Source: Chrysomallon squamiferum
Lineage: Eukaryota; Mollusca; Gastropoda; Neomphalida; Peltospiridae
Assembly (NCBI GenBank): GCA_012295275.1
Contig: CM022669.1
Span: 4,313,777 to 4,377,776, forward strand
Reading direction: 5' to 3'
DNA length: 64,000 nucleotides
Made by a program: the position numbers and the translations under genes. Below, one piece after another: positions 50,871 to 63,563 of this stretch; within the stretch, counting starts at the first letter, position 1, and every line of letters begins with the position of its first letter. Below the pieces are notes generated by a model. The model was not told the origin of the DNA and did not search any database. It worked only from the letters and a program-made list of their open reading frames with translations.

Positions 50871-51609
50871 TCAACGGACTTCCCCTTGTGATTATATAGT
50901 CAGTATCTGACTGTTTGCCCGTTTTGGGGGGAAATCAACACTTTCTGTTTCCTTATTTCTTCTAATATTAGTAATTAAATTATATTTATGTATGATTTAA
51001 AGAATTACAGTGTGTTCATACCTGCATGAGTGACGAGTAAGTGGAAGCGTCATCTTGCGAAGCCTACAATAATGTTATAAGAAAAACAGTATATTATTAT
51101 CAGCATAAAAGTAGCAGCAACAACAAAGACGATAATAATGATTAAAACAATTATACATGCATACACAATGCTAATATATAAAAATACACTCACTTATATA
51201 CCTAGATACATTCATTCATACAAACGTAGTACTTACATACATACATCCATCCATCCATACATACATACATACATACATACATACAAAAACATAAATTCGT
51301 ACATACACACATATATTACCTTACATTAGTTCGGGCACCTAAAACACATTAGTACTTTTTAGTTAAAAAATCTTATAAACCAGATTCTTACTTTCTTTGC
51401 TTTGACTTCGATATCTTGATAATCCTCTATTTAGAAAATATCTTTCTTCCTGGTTGCTGGTGGTTTTGGCGGCGGATAGCCCGGATGTGTGTCTGCCACA
51501 ACAATCAGTTGAAAAAAAACCAACAGATTCCACAATTAGTCTGATTTAAACGTCACTTTCAACAAACCTTTGTATGACAAATATAACTAATGAACTGTTT
51601 GTAATCCGG

Positions 51610-51905
51610 CTGCTGTAAGATATCACTGATATAGTGTATGTGAGATATGTCATATGAATACTGTTGAAATCGTGTTTGTAAGATACGTCATATGAAATAC
51701 TGTTGATACAGCATATGTACTAAATATCACTGATATAGTGTATGTAAGATATGTCATATGAAATACTGTGTATATATAATATCACTGGCATAGTTTATGT
51801 AAGATATGTCCTATGTAGTACTATTGCTATAGCATATGTAATAAATGTCACTGATATAATGTATTCGTACTGTAAAATATCACCGGTATAATAAATACTG
51901 TGAGA
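51610..51905. repeat. Degenerate satellite, intron 1 of copy 6
   Basis: ATGTCATATGAAATACTGT and GATATAGTGTATGTAAGAT motifs; fewer units than elsewhere. Confidence 0.7.
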
Positions 51906-52217
51906 CATTACTAAAAATAAGATAACTTTGTAATGACATCATTTTAAATGAAGAAGACGTCAGCATATGTGAATCCTCGTAACTTTTCAGTTTTATATAT
52001 TACCTTCTGTATTATCAACAAAAACTAAATAACAATGTGAAAGTATATTATGTGCTTTTAGACCGTTTGTTCGTCTGTTTTAGAATTAAAAAAATATAAT
52101 AATAACGACTGCACCAAAACATGCTACTTACTGCACACCTATATCCGTGTCGACTTCGTCCACAATAGGGGTGACTTTGTTCACAACAGGGGTAGACTTG
52201 CTTGCTCCACATCCCAT

Positions 52218-52612
52218 TTTCTATCACCAGTCTGCAGACGATGAATTGTTTTATATATGCATATGTATGTGTAAGTGTATGTTATATGTATGTGTATGTG
52301 TAAGTGTATGTTATATTGATGTGTATGTGTAAGTGTATGTTATATGTATGTGTATGTGTAAGTGTATGTTATATATATGTGTTTGTGTATGTATATATAC
52401 ATCTATGTCTGTTTCTCTCTGTGTGTGTGTGACCTTATTATAATACTGTATCAATATTGTTACTGTTGCTATTTTTACTAATATGACGGTTACTACAGTT
52501 AAAAGCGCGATGTTACTAATATTACTACTGCTATTATTACAGATCCATTATTCGTTTTGCTAAATAATCAAATGTATAAATAATACAAAACAATGCATAT
52601 CATCACTACTTC

Positions 52613-52648
<36 letters not shown>

Positions 52649-53010
52649 TAATAATAATCATATACACAAACCTAAATTTATACTTAGTATTTACAGCACG
52701 TAACTGTAAGAGAATTGTCTCGAAGTGTATCGAAGTTTATCAAACTTTGAAATAAAATCGAGAAGCAGCTCCTTGTTAAGCATCAACCATTTGAATAATG
52801 TGTTTTCAGTCAGAGATAGGCTCATTCCGATAAAACGGTTATTATTTTTTTGTGAAGTAGATCACGTGATTGAATATGTCAGTGTTATAGATTGTACACA
52901 GCATTAGAGGATTTAAAATGCAACTGTTGTTGCATGATAATCTTTAACAGCATTTGTCAATAGATGTTCTGTGTTTCCGTCGCCTATATAAAGATATATA
53001 TAAATTATTA
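52218..53010 (-). promoter_or_regulatory. Upstream region of copy 6 (remnant)
   Basis: The block holding the leader-intron acceptor is deleted: CATTTTCTATCACCAG follows the ATG directly, where other copies have about 70 bp more. A (TGTATGTGTAAGTGTATGTTATA)-type repeat lies at 52,260-52,380. The leader-exon donor (TTTAG then GTTTGTG) at 52,671/52,672 and a GATCACGTGATT motif (52,860-52,871) remain. Confidence 0.4.
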
Positions 53011-54837
53011 AAAATTAGCATGACGGAATGATAGAACTGGGTCTATATGCTTTACTCAAACAAATATAATGAAATATAATATTTAAAAAACAATAGGTTC
53101 CATTTCATCATATTAAACTAATTATGTTTAGCTGTCGTTAAGCCATTGTTTCCATCGTTCAGTTATTAACTTCGAGGGCGGTAGAATGGGTGGTGCCACA
53201 AGGGCGGTTGGTCCGGGCGCAGAGTTCCTGGATACTCTTGTACTCTTGTGGACTAGTGGAAGAGGCTCTGGGGTTGCTGATTTCCACGGGTTAGGGGATG
53301 AAATACACTGGCCTCTGTTAACTTCACATTTAAAAGTAAATGACCGCGTATAATATTCTACAGGCTGTGCATATGTTAACATGTTGACAATATTCGTGTT
53401 TTATTAAAAAGTTACATAATGAGAAAACAAAGGTAAAATGAAGACTAACGTTTGCTAATAATAAAGTAAAATTATAAAACAAACATTCTGTGAGGAAATA
53501 TGGAAGCTGATATTTTGCTATATACTGATGCCTGAAAAAGTCCTCCGGTTGATTTAAAATCAGGCATCACTACTATGATTAACTCAGTTACAGCCAAAAC
53601 AAATAAATAATTATAATTATAATTATAATAACAATAACAATATGATAAATTATTATTACTATTACAAATAAACAAGGAAGTAAATAACGAAATATCAATA
53701 TTATATATCTTAGATATTTCTTCTACATAAGCACCAACACAAACAAGGAATACGTGACCTGAATTAAGTATATATATTTCAATAAACAAAGCCTCAACGC
53801 ACAGTGAAACAAACACAATGGACAGTTACTCAGTGTTGTAACTGATCTGCCTGAGAATAGCTGACAGGTGCACTCTGATTCTGTTCTTGTGCCGCGCAAA
53901 GTTCTCTTCTTTTTTCTTTAATAATAAAATTTATATCATCTTGAAAAACATGAGGCAATGGAGGGCTTGTTTTTTGAATTACGTATCCGAACAGGCCTGT
54001 TCATAGTGTCTGATCAGTTTTCAATATGTTTTTAATGCAGTATGATTCAAGGGACATAACTCCGTCTGATTCAGTTTTTTCTTGACTTGTATTTTTCATA
54101 GTTCTAATGACGAACTATACACATCTTCTACTGAGATATATTGTAATGTTTTTAACCTTTTTAATAATAATAAAAATAATAATAATAATAATAAATTAAA
54201 TAATTAAAACATTAAAAAATTTAACAATTAAAAGAAGATAAGTAGGAAAATGAAAATAGTTTATGATGTTTATTTTAGGAGTAACTTTCAATCACAGATC
54301 GCTTGTATCACAGTGAAAATATGTATAATGAACTTTTCTTTATATAATGATACAAACACACAAACAATTTGACAATATACACACAAATATAAAATAACCG
54401 GATTTGATAAGTGGCTAATTAGAAGAGTCTAGGTTCAGTTTACCTACACATTCAAAACATCACTTTATGTTGATTCAGTATGAAGTTATTTCAAACTTTT
54501 TGTTTTTAATTTTCTAGTAATCCAAACAAAACAAAACAAAAAAACAACACTTTATAATAATTTCTCAATATTATTCTATAATAGGTCTATCACAGTGATG
54601 AACACTGCTTTATCTTCAGTATATTAAAGTGTAATTATAAATAGTGTTTAAAATTCCTCGGTACAGTACTTATTAAAGTATTTAATCGACAGTAATCTAC
54701 GAATCTTTATCACAAAACGTCAGTCAAACGTGACTAAATTTCCTACGTTTTTGTTAATTTTCTCTACTGTAGCTGAATTCGTCGAAAGACAAAGAATATA
54801 ACTGTAGTCTTGTATTGATTCCATTCTCTGTCCAAAA
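53011..54837. other. Spacer between copies 6 and 7
   Basis: The most complete spacer: a GC-rich block (53,170-53,320), modules at 53,430-53,600, 53,680-53,890 and 53,940-54,040, (AAT)n at 54,160-54,195, and the 3' flank of copy 7. No gene seen. Confidence 0.6.
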
Positions 54838-54876
54838 TTACTCTTCTCTATTCTTTTCACTTATTATGTTGTTACT
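54838..54876 (-). CDS. Copy 7 conserved 12-residue terminal exon (exon 9)
   Basis: Encodes SNNIISEKNREE and a stop after a TTTCCAG acceptor, phase 0. Confidence 0.5.
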   Translation of the reverse strand, partial: SNNIISEKNREE

Positions 54877-56333
54877 CTGGAAACAAATAAAAACTAAAAT
54901 GTTCGAGAGCACAAATAAATAAATTAATTAATTAATTAATAATCAAACAAACAAACAAATAAATACAAACATATCAACAAAAAATAAAGAAATAACATGA
55001 AACAAAATAAAATAAAACAAAATTTACTTTACATCTACAATGTTTAATGTTTTCACAAACATATTAGTCTATAGAAGGGACGCTTTTATTCGTTCGACTC
55101 TGCAATTCTCTGTGAGTTACTTCCCTTCAACAGTCATCTTTATAAATGAAACCTAGAAACAGTCTAATCCGCTGCACTCATAACCCTTATATACGAAGAA
55201 AAAAAATATATATATATATATATATTTTTTCTTTTTTATGATTCTAATATGTGGCAATGAGTTGGTCGTTAATAGCGTTTGATCCATACAACTATGAGAC
55301 TAAAAATGAACATTTGACACTACAAATGGTCAAATGAAATTTATTATAATTCCTAGATATTATCTGAACATCATGGACCTTCTTTATCACCATAAAATAA
55401 TACTGATACAAAACATTTGCACTGCGTCATTACAGCCTGATATTTTTCTAGATGTACTCTATGCTCTCTATACTTCATTAAAAATTAAGAGTAGATGTCA
55501 AAAATAAATATAGTATAGAGTTGGGTAAAAGCCTCCCCTTAAGGAAAATATTATATATTTTATATCACATTTAGCAACTTTTCCCCGTTTTGAGCAGCGA
55601 ATATAATTTATGAACTATTCTATTAGAAATCAAAACAAGTTATTAAATATCAAGTCAATACATCCCTTCCTAACTTCACAGTACTTTGTGAGTACATGAC
55701 CAATCTTTAACCTAAAACACGAATACAAAATATTTTACGAATCTGTCAAATATTCGAAATTTCATAAAACACTTACATGAGTTAGAAGTGAAGTTTCGTG
55801 GTACAGGATGAATCTACCTACGACGTCAGTGGAATCTTATGATGTAGATTCTGGTTTCAGTTCATATGTACACTTCGCTAAAAAACAGCGGGCTTTTTAT
55901 CTCAAGGAGCCCTTTTACCCAACTCTACCCTAAGACAACAATGAAATATGCGGTGAATATTTAGGCCAGTTATGGGGAAACCCGGACCCGCAGTGTTTTC
56001 TGAATGACCAAAGATAGTCTTTACGACTGGTGTCGTAACTAGAGCGCGGATGAGACTGATAATCTCTTTTAGTGTTAATATCAAAAACTTACCCAGACGT
56101 AAAATGTGCCGGCCCCTGCACTGTGTTGTCTGACGTTAAAAAGTTGGTACTGGTTCAGCAAACTGTCGGCTCGTTTAGCAGAAGGGATTGACAACCTCAC
56201 AATATCAAACTCTTTAATAAGTCGAACAATACTGTCCTTTCCCAGACGTCTCAACAGAGTCTGTACGTACTCCCACTTCTAGAAATATTAAATAAATCAT
56301 TTCAACATACTCTTAGCCCTCTCTAGATGCGTT

Positions 56334-56365
<32 letters not shown>

Positions 56366-56899
56366 CATGTGTGTATGCGTGCCTTTTTCGTTTTCTATAT
56401 GCTATATAAACGTCTGTACAAAACACAGTGTCCAAACTATTGCAACAAAGTAAGAACAATCTCAGTTACAGAACAACGAAAATGAAGCATAACTAAGCTT
56501 ACCTTCAGTTGTTTTTCTTTTTCTCCTAGAATGAGATATGTCGCTTTCATCACGTTATGAACTAGACTCTTTGGCCGGTTGTATCTGTGTATTTCAGACA
56601 CAGTTTGTTGTTTTAGATCGAGTATTTTATGCAGAAACAGATTTAGTCTCTTCAGCTGTTCTTGGACTTGGCGAGCTTCATTCATGGTATCTGAGTTGAC
56701 GATCATCTGTGAAGAGATCGAGTGCTCGGCGCTGTAAATAGCGTCGTTCAATTCAGCAAGATTTCTTTTCTCCGAGGCCTCTTTCAAACCTTGTGAAAAA
56801 AAAAAAAAAAAACTCTGGTCAAGTCAACATTATATATCTTTTTTCCTTGATCTATCTTTCTTTCAATCTCTGTCTCTGTGTGTGTGTGTGTGTGTGTGT

Positions 56900-56954
<55 letters not shown>

Positions 56955-56958
56955 GTGC

Positions 56959-56989
<31 letters not shown>

Positions 56990-57107
56990 GATATTCGTCT
57001 AACACTAGTCTATCTATATGTCTGTCTATGTATGTATCTCTTTCATTTTATTCATTTTTCTAACAGATTTGATGACAGAAATATGGTAATTCTATTTTTT
57101 CAGCTTA

Positions 57108-57190
<83 letters not shown>

Positions 57191-60100
57191 AGAGAGATAA
57201 AGAGACATTCAGCACATTATATTTACACATTACTCACGTTTTAGATGTAATTCAACAAGCCTTTCTTTCGCAGCTGTCAGTTCTCCTTCGTCATGCTGCC
57301 GAGACATGACAAAATTCAGTACAGCTTTTTCTAGCTCTTCTATGTCATCACCTTCAGTTGCCTTGATCAGCTTTGTTTTAGCATCCACCATCTGAAAGTT
57401 AAATATGTCACTAAAAACTTTTTGTGTGTGTATAATATTTAACAGTATCTCTCTCTCTCTCTATCTATCTCTCATGTGCAATAACCACACATAAACGCTG
57501 CCAAGTACATATATATATATATATATATATATAAATCATATATGTTCTTTATAGACATAGGCATATTTATATGAAAGAATATCTTTCTTTTACTTTAAAT
57601 AAAGTAATAAACTAAAATATATAGTAACTATCACTGCACTGTCCTTTGTCTTTGTCCACTTCCTTTAATCACAATAAAAAACAATAAAATTAAAATAAAT
57701 ATTAAAAATAAAATAAAACAGAAACTAAAAATAAATTAAGAAAGAAAAAGTATTTACCAAAATAAATAAACACTGCAACCGATCATAAAAAGAAAAAAAA
57801 CACAAATATGAAAAATAGCCATTTACCTCATTCGTTATTGATACATTTGCCCATTCCTTTTCATCAGAAGAAATCAAGTAGTTACAGATGTTTTCAAATT
57901 GATCTTGAGAACCCTTCTCTTTGGCGTTGATTTCCAAGGCATATTCTGGATTACTTGACACGTTTTTGTCTGGCATTGTCACAGTCACAGTGACATTTTC
58001 ACTCTTTTGCTCCACATTAATAAACTCTTCAGTATTCTCTATATGTTTAAGAGCAACCTTAAATTCCAGTTCTTTCATGCTTTTGAACTGAAACTTCTTC
58101 ACTGAGCCATAGTCCATGATAACAATACCGTTTTTGACGGAAGGGTGAGTCAAACCTGCTTCTGCAGCTTTCAAATTGTAGCCGAATCCTATTGCTGGAT
58201 TTGTTGGGAAAGGATTTGTATTTTTCCCCACTGAATCACAATCGAGCCTGAAGTTACACAAGCCTTTGTTGATTTCCATCTTATAAATACCTCGTACAGG
58301 GAAACGAATGATAAATGATTTTATTTTCTCTTCGTTGTTCTGTAACACGTACAAGTCTGCCTGGATGTTATCTGGCAGTTTCTCTTCTGACATTTTTTCG
58401 TCAAACAACAACTTGTACGTTAGTAGCCGTTCTGAAAGCATCTCAAAGCTGATTTTGACTCTACCTTCTTTAGATTTCATCACTCCAATATTTTCACTTT
58501 TTAGTGTTATGCCAGAAGAAAAATAAGATGCTGAAAACATCGGAACTCGAACAAAATCAGCTTCAGTCCAAGGCGATGGTAACAGCTGCCATTCTGTCTC
58601 GGAAGCCATACACATATAAATAAACTCATCGGGATCGGTGAGAAAGTAAAATTCATTACGATGATAAATATGCTTTCCTTCTGATTTTTCTTGCTTTTGC
58701 CTGGCACCTTTTCCTTCGTTTTCTATTAAAGTCCATCGACCCGTGTCGTAGCCTGCTACTGCTGTGAAAGCCCAGTAAGGGTGGACAATCCTCCAGGACT
58801 GATCTACATACACAGCATTCCAGGTAGAGTTGCGGTTACTGATGTCTGTATCGCCAACTTCAAACCCTGCTCTGTATTTGCCTAACACAAGGAATGTTGG
58901 CTGCCCTGAGAGAGAAAAATTGCTGAAACACAGAGACACACCAATAAGACAGACTGTTAGGACAAATAGTTTTAGACAGACCAGATACACAGACAGACTG
59001 ATAGATAGATAGATAGATAGATAGATTATATAGATAGATAGAATTTTGGATGCTCTAAATAAATAAGAACATAGGCAGACAGTGACCGACTGTTTAGATA
59101 GATAGGTTGTTTTGATAGAAATCAATACATCCTGTATTCTTTAATTCTTTTATTTGCCAGTATTTATATTGCGTTTTTTCAGAATCAACACTTCCTTATA
59201 TTTCTTTTAATGTAAACTATATGATTTAAACAATAACAATGCAGTACATACCTGCAAAGGAGGGCAAAGAATAACGGGTAAAGCCCTTTACGTTTTTTTA
59301 TTAGTTTCATGTAGCCTCTGGGTGTGTTTGGGTCGCTGACGCCAGGGTACGACATGTTGTCGATTCTCTGATTTCCCAGCCAAACGAAAATAGATCTAAC
59401 TTTCTGAAGATCTGTCTTCAAATCTGAGGTGAGATAGTTTACGAGTGACGTGTAAGTGGAGGCGTCATCTTGCGAAGCCTGTAATAATGATAATAACAGT
59501 TATTAAAAGAACAACAGTAACTATTACCATCAGCATAGAAGTAGCAACACGATAAAAACCATAATAATGATAAAAGCAACATATATACACAATCATAATA
59601 TATCAGTACTGACATACGCTCAATCACTTTCACATAAAACATACGTGTACCGTAAATCCATATCTTATAAACCAGAGTCTTACGTTCTTTGCTTTGGCTT
59701 CGACATCTTGATAATCCTCTATTTTGAAAATATCTTTCTTCCTGGTTGCTGGTGGTTTTGGCGGTGGATAGCCCGGCTCTGTGTCTGCGACAAAAATCTG
59801 TTGAAAAAAAACAAACAACAGATTCCAGAATTAAACGTTACTTTCGACAAACCATTACATGATAAATATAACTGATGAACTGTTTGTAATCCGGCTGCTG
59901 TAAGATATCACTGATATAGGGTGAGTTTTTTATGGGCAAATGTGTAATATGACTGACATAGTGCATGTGAGATATGTCATATGAAATACTATTGCTATGC
60001 TGTATGTAAGATATGTCATATGAAACACTGTTGATATAGAATATGTAACAAATGTCACTGGCATGGTTTTTGTAAGATATGTCCTATGTTAATATTATTG

Positions 60101-60492
60101 CTATAGCATAATGTAATACATCTCAGGATATAGTGTATGGTACTGTAAAATATAACTAGTATAATATATACTGTCTGACATTACTAAAGATAAAATTATT
60201 CTCTAATAACATCATATTAAATGAAGAAGACGTCAGCAAATGTGAATCCTCGCAACTTTTCTGTTTGATATATTACCTTCTGTATTATCAACAAAACGTA
60301 AATAACAATGTGAAAGTATATGACGTGCTATTAGACCATTTGTTCGTCTGTTTTAGAATAAAAAGAAAAAATATAATAATAACGACTGCACCAACACATG
60401 CCACTTACTGCATCTATATCAGGAGTGTCTTCGTCCACAACAGGGGTGACTTCGTTCACAACAGAAGTAGACTTGCTTGCTCCACATCCCAT
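54838..60492 (-). CDS. Copy 7: KY/hillarin-like transglutaminase-like protein, 11-nt deletion in exon 4
   Basis: Exons 5' to 3': 60409-60492, 59684-59797, 59252-59478, 57827-58905, 57238-57391, 56503-56789, 56093-56278 and terminal exon 54838-54876. The N-terminus is MGCGASKS with an acidic tail ending DTPDIDA. Exon 4 is 23 nt shorter than in copy 2. Twelve nt are an in-frame loss (around 58,040). The other 11 nt are lost right after the acceptor, between IPCV and AGFEVG, and shift the frame so that the usual acceptor leads to a TGA within 15 codons. A possible acceptor ATACAG ending at 58,872 would restore the frame and remove about 15 residues. The catalytic-Cys region reads KRKGLY. Either a pseudogene or a copy rescued by a shifted splice site. 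Confidence 0.78.
55955..56008 (+). mobile_element. hAT-like repeat fragment, unit 7 (short)
   Basis: A decayed terminus (CCAGTTATGGGGAAACCCGG followed by ACCCGCAGTG), then cut off at TCTGAATGACC. The rest of the fragment seen in units 1-5 is deleted. Confidence 0.3.
56905..56951. repeat. (TC)n in intron 5, copy 7
   Basis: About 45 bp of TC, preceded by (TG)n. Confidence 0.95.
57113..57199. repeat. (AG)n beside the exon 5 donor, copy 7
   Basis: About 85 bp of AG with one break, ending about 40 bp from exon 5. Confidence 0.95.
59895..60190. repeat. Degenerate satellite, intron 1 of copy 7
   Basis: GAGATATGTCATATGAAATAC and TGTAACAAATGTCACTGGCA motifs. Confidence 0.7.
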
Positions 60493-60865
60493 TTTCTGTC
60501 AGCCTAAAATATAATTATTAAAATATTCTAAATTAGAACGAGTATGGCCGTAGGTATCACCAGTCTACAGACGAGGAGTTGTTTTATGTATAGTATATAT
60601 GTGAATGCGTATATGTATGTGTAACTAACTGTAAGTGTGTATGTATGTATGTGTTTGTTATTATACTGTATCAGTGTTGTTACTGTTGCTAATGTTGCAA
60701 CTATGACAGTTACTACAGTTAAAACTGCGGTGTTACTAATATTACTACTGCTATTATTACTGATCCATTTACTAAATAATAAAATGTATAAATAATAATA
60801 CACAACAATGCATATCATCACTGCTACTACTGCTACTACTACTACTACTACTACTTCTGCTACTG

Positions 60866-60896
<31 letters not shown>

Positions 60897-61038
60897 AAAA
60901 ACTACTATTAATATTAACGCTGCTGTTACTACTAACAGCAATAATAACCCAGATTATAATTATAGTAAAAGTACTACCACTATTAATAACAACAATATCG
61001 GCAACAGCAATAATAATAATAATTATTATTATTATAAC

Positions 61039-61077
<39 letters not shown>

Positions 61078-61520
61078 TATAACAATAATAATAATAATAA
61101 TATGCACAAACCTGAATTTACACTTAATACTTACAGCACGTAACTGTAAGAGAACTGTCTCGAAGTGTATCGAAGTTTGTCAAACTTTGAAATAAAATCG
61201 AGAAGCACCTCCTTGTTAGCCGTCAACCACTTGAATAATGTGCTTTCACTCAGAGATAAATACGACGAGCAACGACCTCCTGTTGTAGGAGGACAGGTCC
61301 AGTCAAGATAGGCTCTTTCGGAGAAAAACGGGTTTTTTTTTTGTTTTTTTTTTGTGAAGTAGATCACGTGATCGAATATGTCCGGGTGATAGTACACATC
61401 GATCGAGGATTTAAAATACAACTGTTGTTGAGTAATAATCTTTTACACCATGTGTCAATAGATTTTTTTTATGTTTCCGTCGCCTATGCAAAGATATATA
61501 TATAAATCTTTTTAAATTAG
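60493..61520 (-). promoter_or_regulatory. Upstream region of copy 7: leader intron, leader exon and probable promoter
   Basis: Acceptor before the ATG, (CTA)n and (AAT)n tracts (60,825-60,893, 61,013-61,100), and a leader-exon donor (TTCAG then GTTTGTG) at 61,111/61,112. The palindrome GATCACGTGATC lies at 61,362-61,373 and TATA-like sequence at about 61,494-61,506. Confidence 0.4.
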
Positions 61521-63235
61521 AAGTGACAGAACTGGGTCTATATGCTTTTATTAAAACAAATACGATGAAAAATATAATAAAAAAAAAAAAAATGGATAGA
61601 TTCCATGATATTAAATTAATTATGTTTAGCTGTCGTGAAGCCATTGTTTCAGTCATGTAGTTATTAACTTCGAGGGGTGGAGCGTGGGAGGGGCCACAAG
61701 GGCGGTTACCTCGGGCACAGAATTCTTAGTTTCATTAGTGGACTTGTGGAAGAGGTTCGGGGATAGCAGTACACTTGCGTTGCCCCGGGGACTGGCAAAC
61801 AACGCCACGCCTCTGTTAACTTCACATTTAAAAGTGAGTGGCCGCGTATAATATTCTACAGTCTGTGCATATGTTAACATGTTGACAATATTCGTGTTTT
61901 ATTAAAGAGTTGGAGAACGAGAAAACAAAGGTAAAATAAAGACTAACGTTTGCTAAAAATAAAGTAAGATTATTAAATAAAATTCTGTGAGGAAATACGA
62001 AAGGTGATATTTAGCTTTATATTGATGTCTGTTTGTTTACAATGATGTCTGAAAAAGTGCTCCGATTGTTTTAAAATACGGTATTATTACTATGATAAAC
62101 TCATTTACAGCCAAATAATAATAATTATATTAATAATATTAATAATAATATTATTAATAATAATAATAATAATTACTATTATTATTATTTATTTATTTAT
62201 TTATTTTCCTCCTTATTGTTGTATTTTTCTCTGTATAAAAGTAAGAAATTATAAGATTGATACATTGTGATTCTCAATACTGAGTTTCTATAACAAATCA
62301 GTAATCAGAACCCATTATTCATACATACTGTTTCGTGTCATTTTTACACTTTAACATTAGAATTAGAATTTATAAACAACCGTCTGACATTTGACTTCAG
62401 TTTAAGATACTCTGGGCTGTAGAAATAACGTTTTTGACATTCAAGTCTCTCTTTTTAAGTGCTTTGCGTATAAACTGTGACATTTGGCTCTTCAGTTTAA
62501 ATTCTTTGTTATTACTTATTTTAACGTGAATATTTCACTGTTAAATTGGTTCTAAAACGTTCTGTGATAAACTTACAGTATTACTAGACGATCCACTTGT
62601 TAAATGTCTGGCAACAACTCTTGAAGCTTGAAATCTAAATTAATATTACAATCCTTTCACGACAACAAATAAACGAAGAAGTAATTAACGAAATATCTTC
62701 AAGATCATATATATGATTAGATATGACTTCTACATAAGCACCAACACAAACAAGGAATACGTGACCTGAATCAAGAGTACTTATTTCAATAAACAAAGCC
62801 TCAACGCACAGTGAAACAAACACAATGGACAGTTACTCAGTTTTGTAACTGATCTGGCTGAGAATAGCTGACAGGTGCACTCTGATTCTGTTCTTGTGCC
62901 GACCAAAGTTATCTTCTTTTTTCTTTAATAATAAAACTTATATCATCTTGAAAAACATGAGGCAATGGAGCGCTTGTTTTTTAAATTACGTATCCGAACA
63001 GACCTGTTCATAGTGTCTGATCAGTTTCAAAATGTTTTTAATGTAGTATGATTGAAGGGACATAACTTCGTCTGATTCAGCTCTTTGTTAAGTAGTTCTA
63101 ACGATGAACAATGCTCATAACCAGCTGAGATGTAGTTTTAACGTTCATTTAATAATAATCATAATAATAATAATAATCATGATGATGATAATGATGATGA
63201 TGATGTTGTTGTTATTGTTGTTGTTGTTGTTGTTG

Positions 63236-63279
<44 letters not shown>

Positions 63280-63290
63280 TAAAAACAAAT
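61521..63290. other. Right-hand spacer and right edge of the array
   Basis: A GC-rich block lies at 61,675-61,815, modules at 61,920-62,110, 62,690-62,900 and 62,950-63,050. A stretch at about 62,130-62,690 has no match in the other spacers. Homology ends near 63,160 in an (AAT)n tract that passes into (GAT)n, (GTT)n and (ATT)n up to about 63,280. No gene seen. Confidence 0.6.
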
Positions 63291-63557
63291 CTGCCACTTA
63301 TGACCCCCTAAAACACTCCTATGTCACTATACCCTCAAGAAAGGGCAGACTGAAAATAAACTAAAAAAGAAGAACCAGTTGAAAACAAAAACATTCCCAC
63401 AGATGCAAACACAAATACGTTAATATGCACACACAGATACACAGACATACACATATTCTGAACTATCGATTCCATCCGGAAAATATTATATCTATAATGT
63501 TCATTTGTTTTCTATCCTAATTGTTTCATGCTGACCTCTTGCGTTGTGACGCAGACT
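63291..63557. other. Unique AT-rich sequence, no gene seen
   Basis: No homology to the array and no convincing reading frame. Contains short (CA)-rich stretches around 63,425-63,455. Confidence 0.5.
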
Positions 63558-63563
63558 CCTTAT

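Larger units (their letters stand above)
49879..52217 (-). pseudogene. Copy 6: truncated, multiply disabled KY/hillarin-like pseudogene
   Basis: Only the 5' half remains. Exon 1 (52132-52217, MGCGASKS) has 2 extra nt before the donor. Exon 2 (51392-51505) has a Lys-to-stop change (TTC-TAA-ATA) and its acceptor AG has become TG. Exon 3 is reduced to 42 nt (51022-51063) from 227, losing most of the transglutaminase-like core. Exon 4 (49879-50426) has an extra base in a T/C run near 50,198, a deletion near 50,007, and ends abruptly where spacer sequence begins. The rest of exon 4 and exons 5-9 are missing, equivalent to about 3.9 kb of copy 7. No product can be expected. Confidence 0.9.

Noticed and set aside
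55902-56084. 60-codon frame beside exon 7 of copy 7 as a terminal exon
   Set aside because: It would need an intron of about 37 nt after exon 7, too short for this genome, and has no conserved equivalent in copies 1-3.
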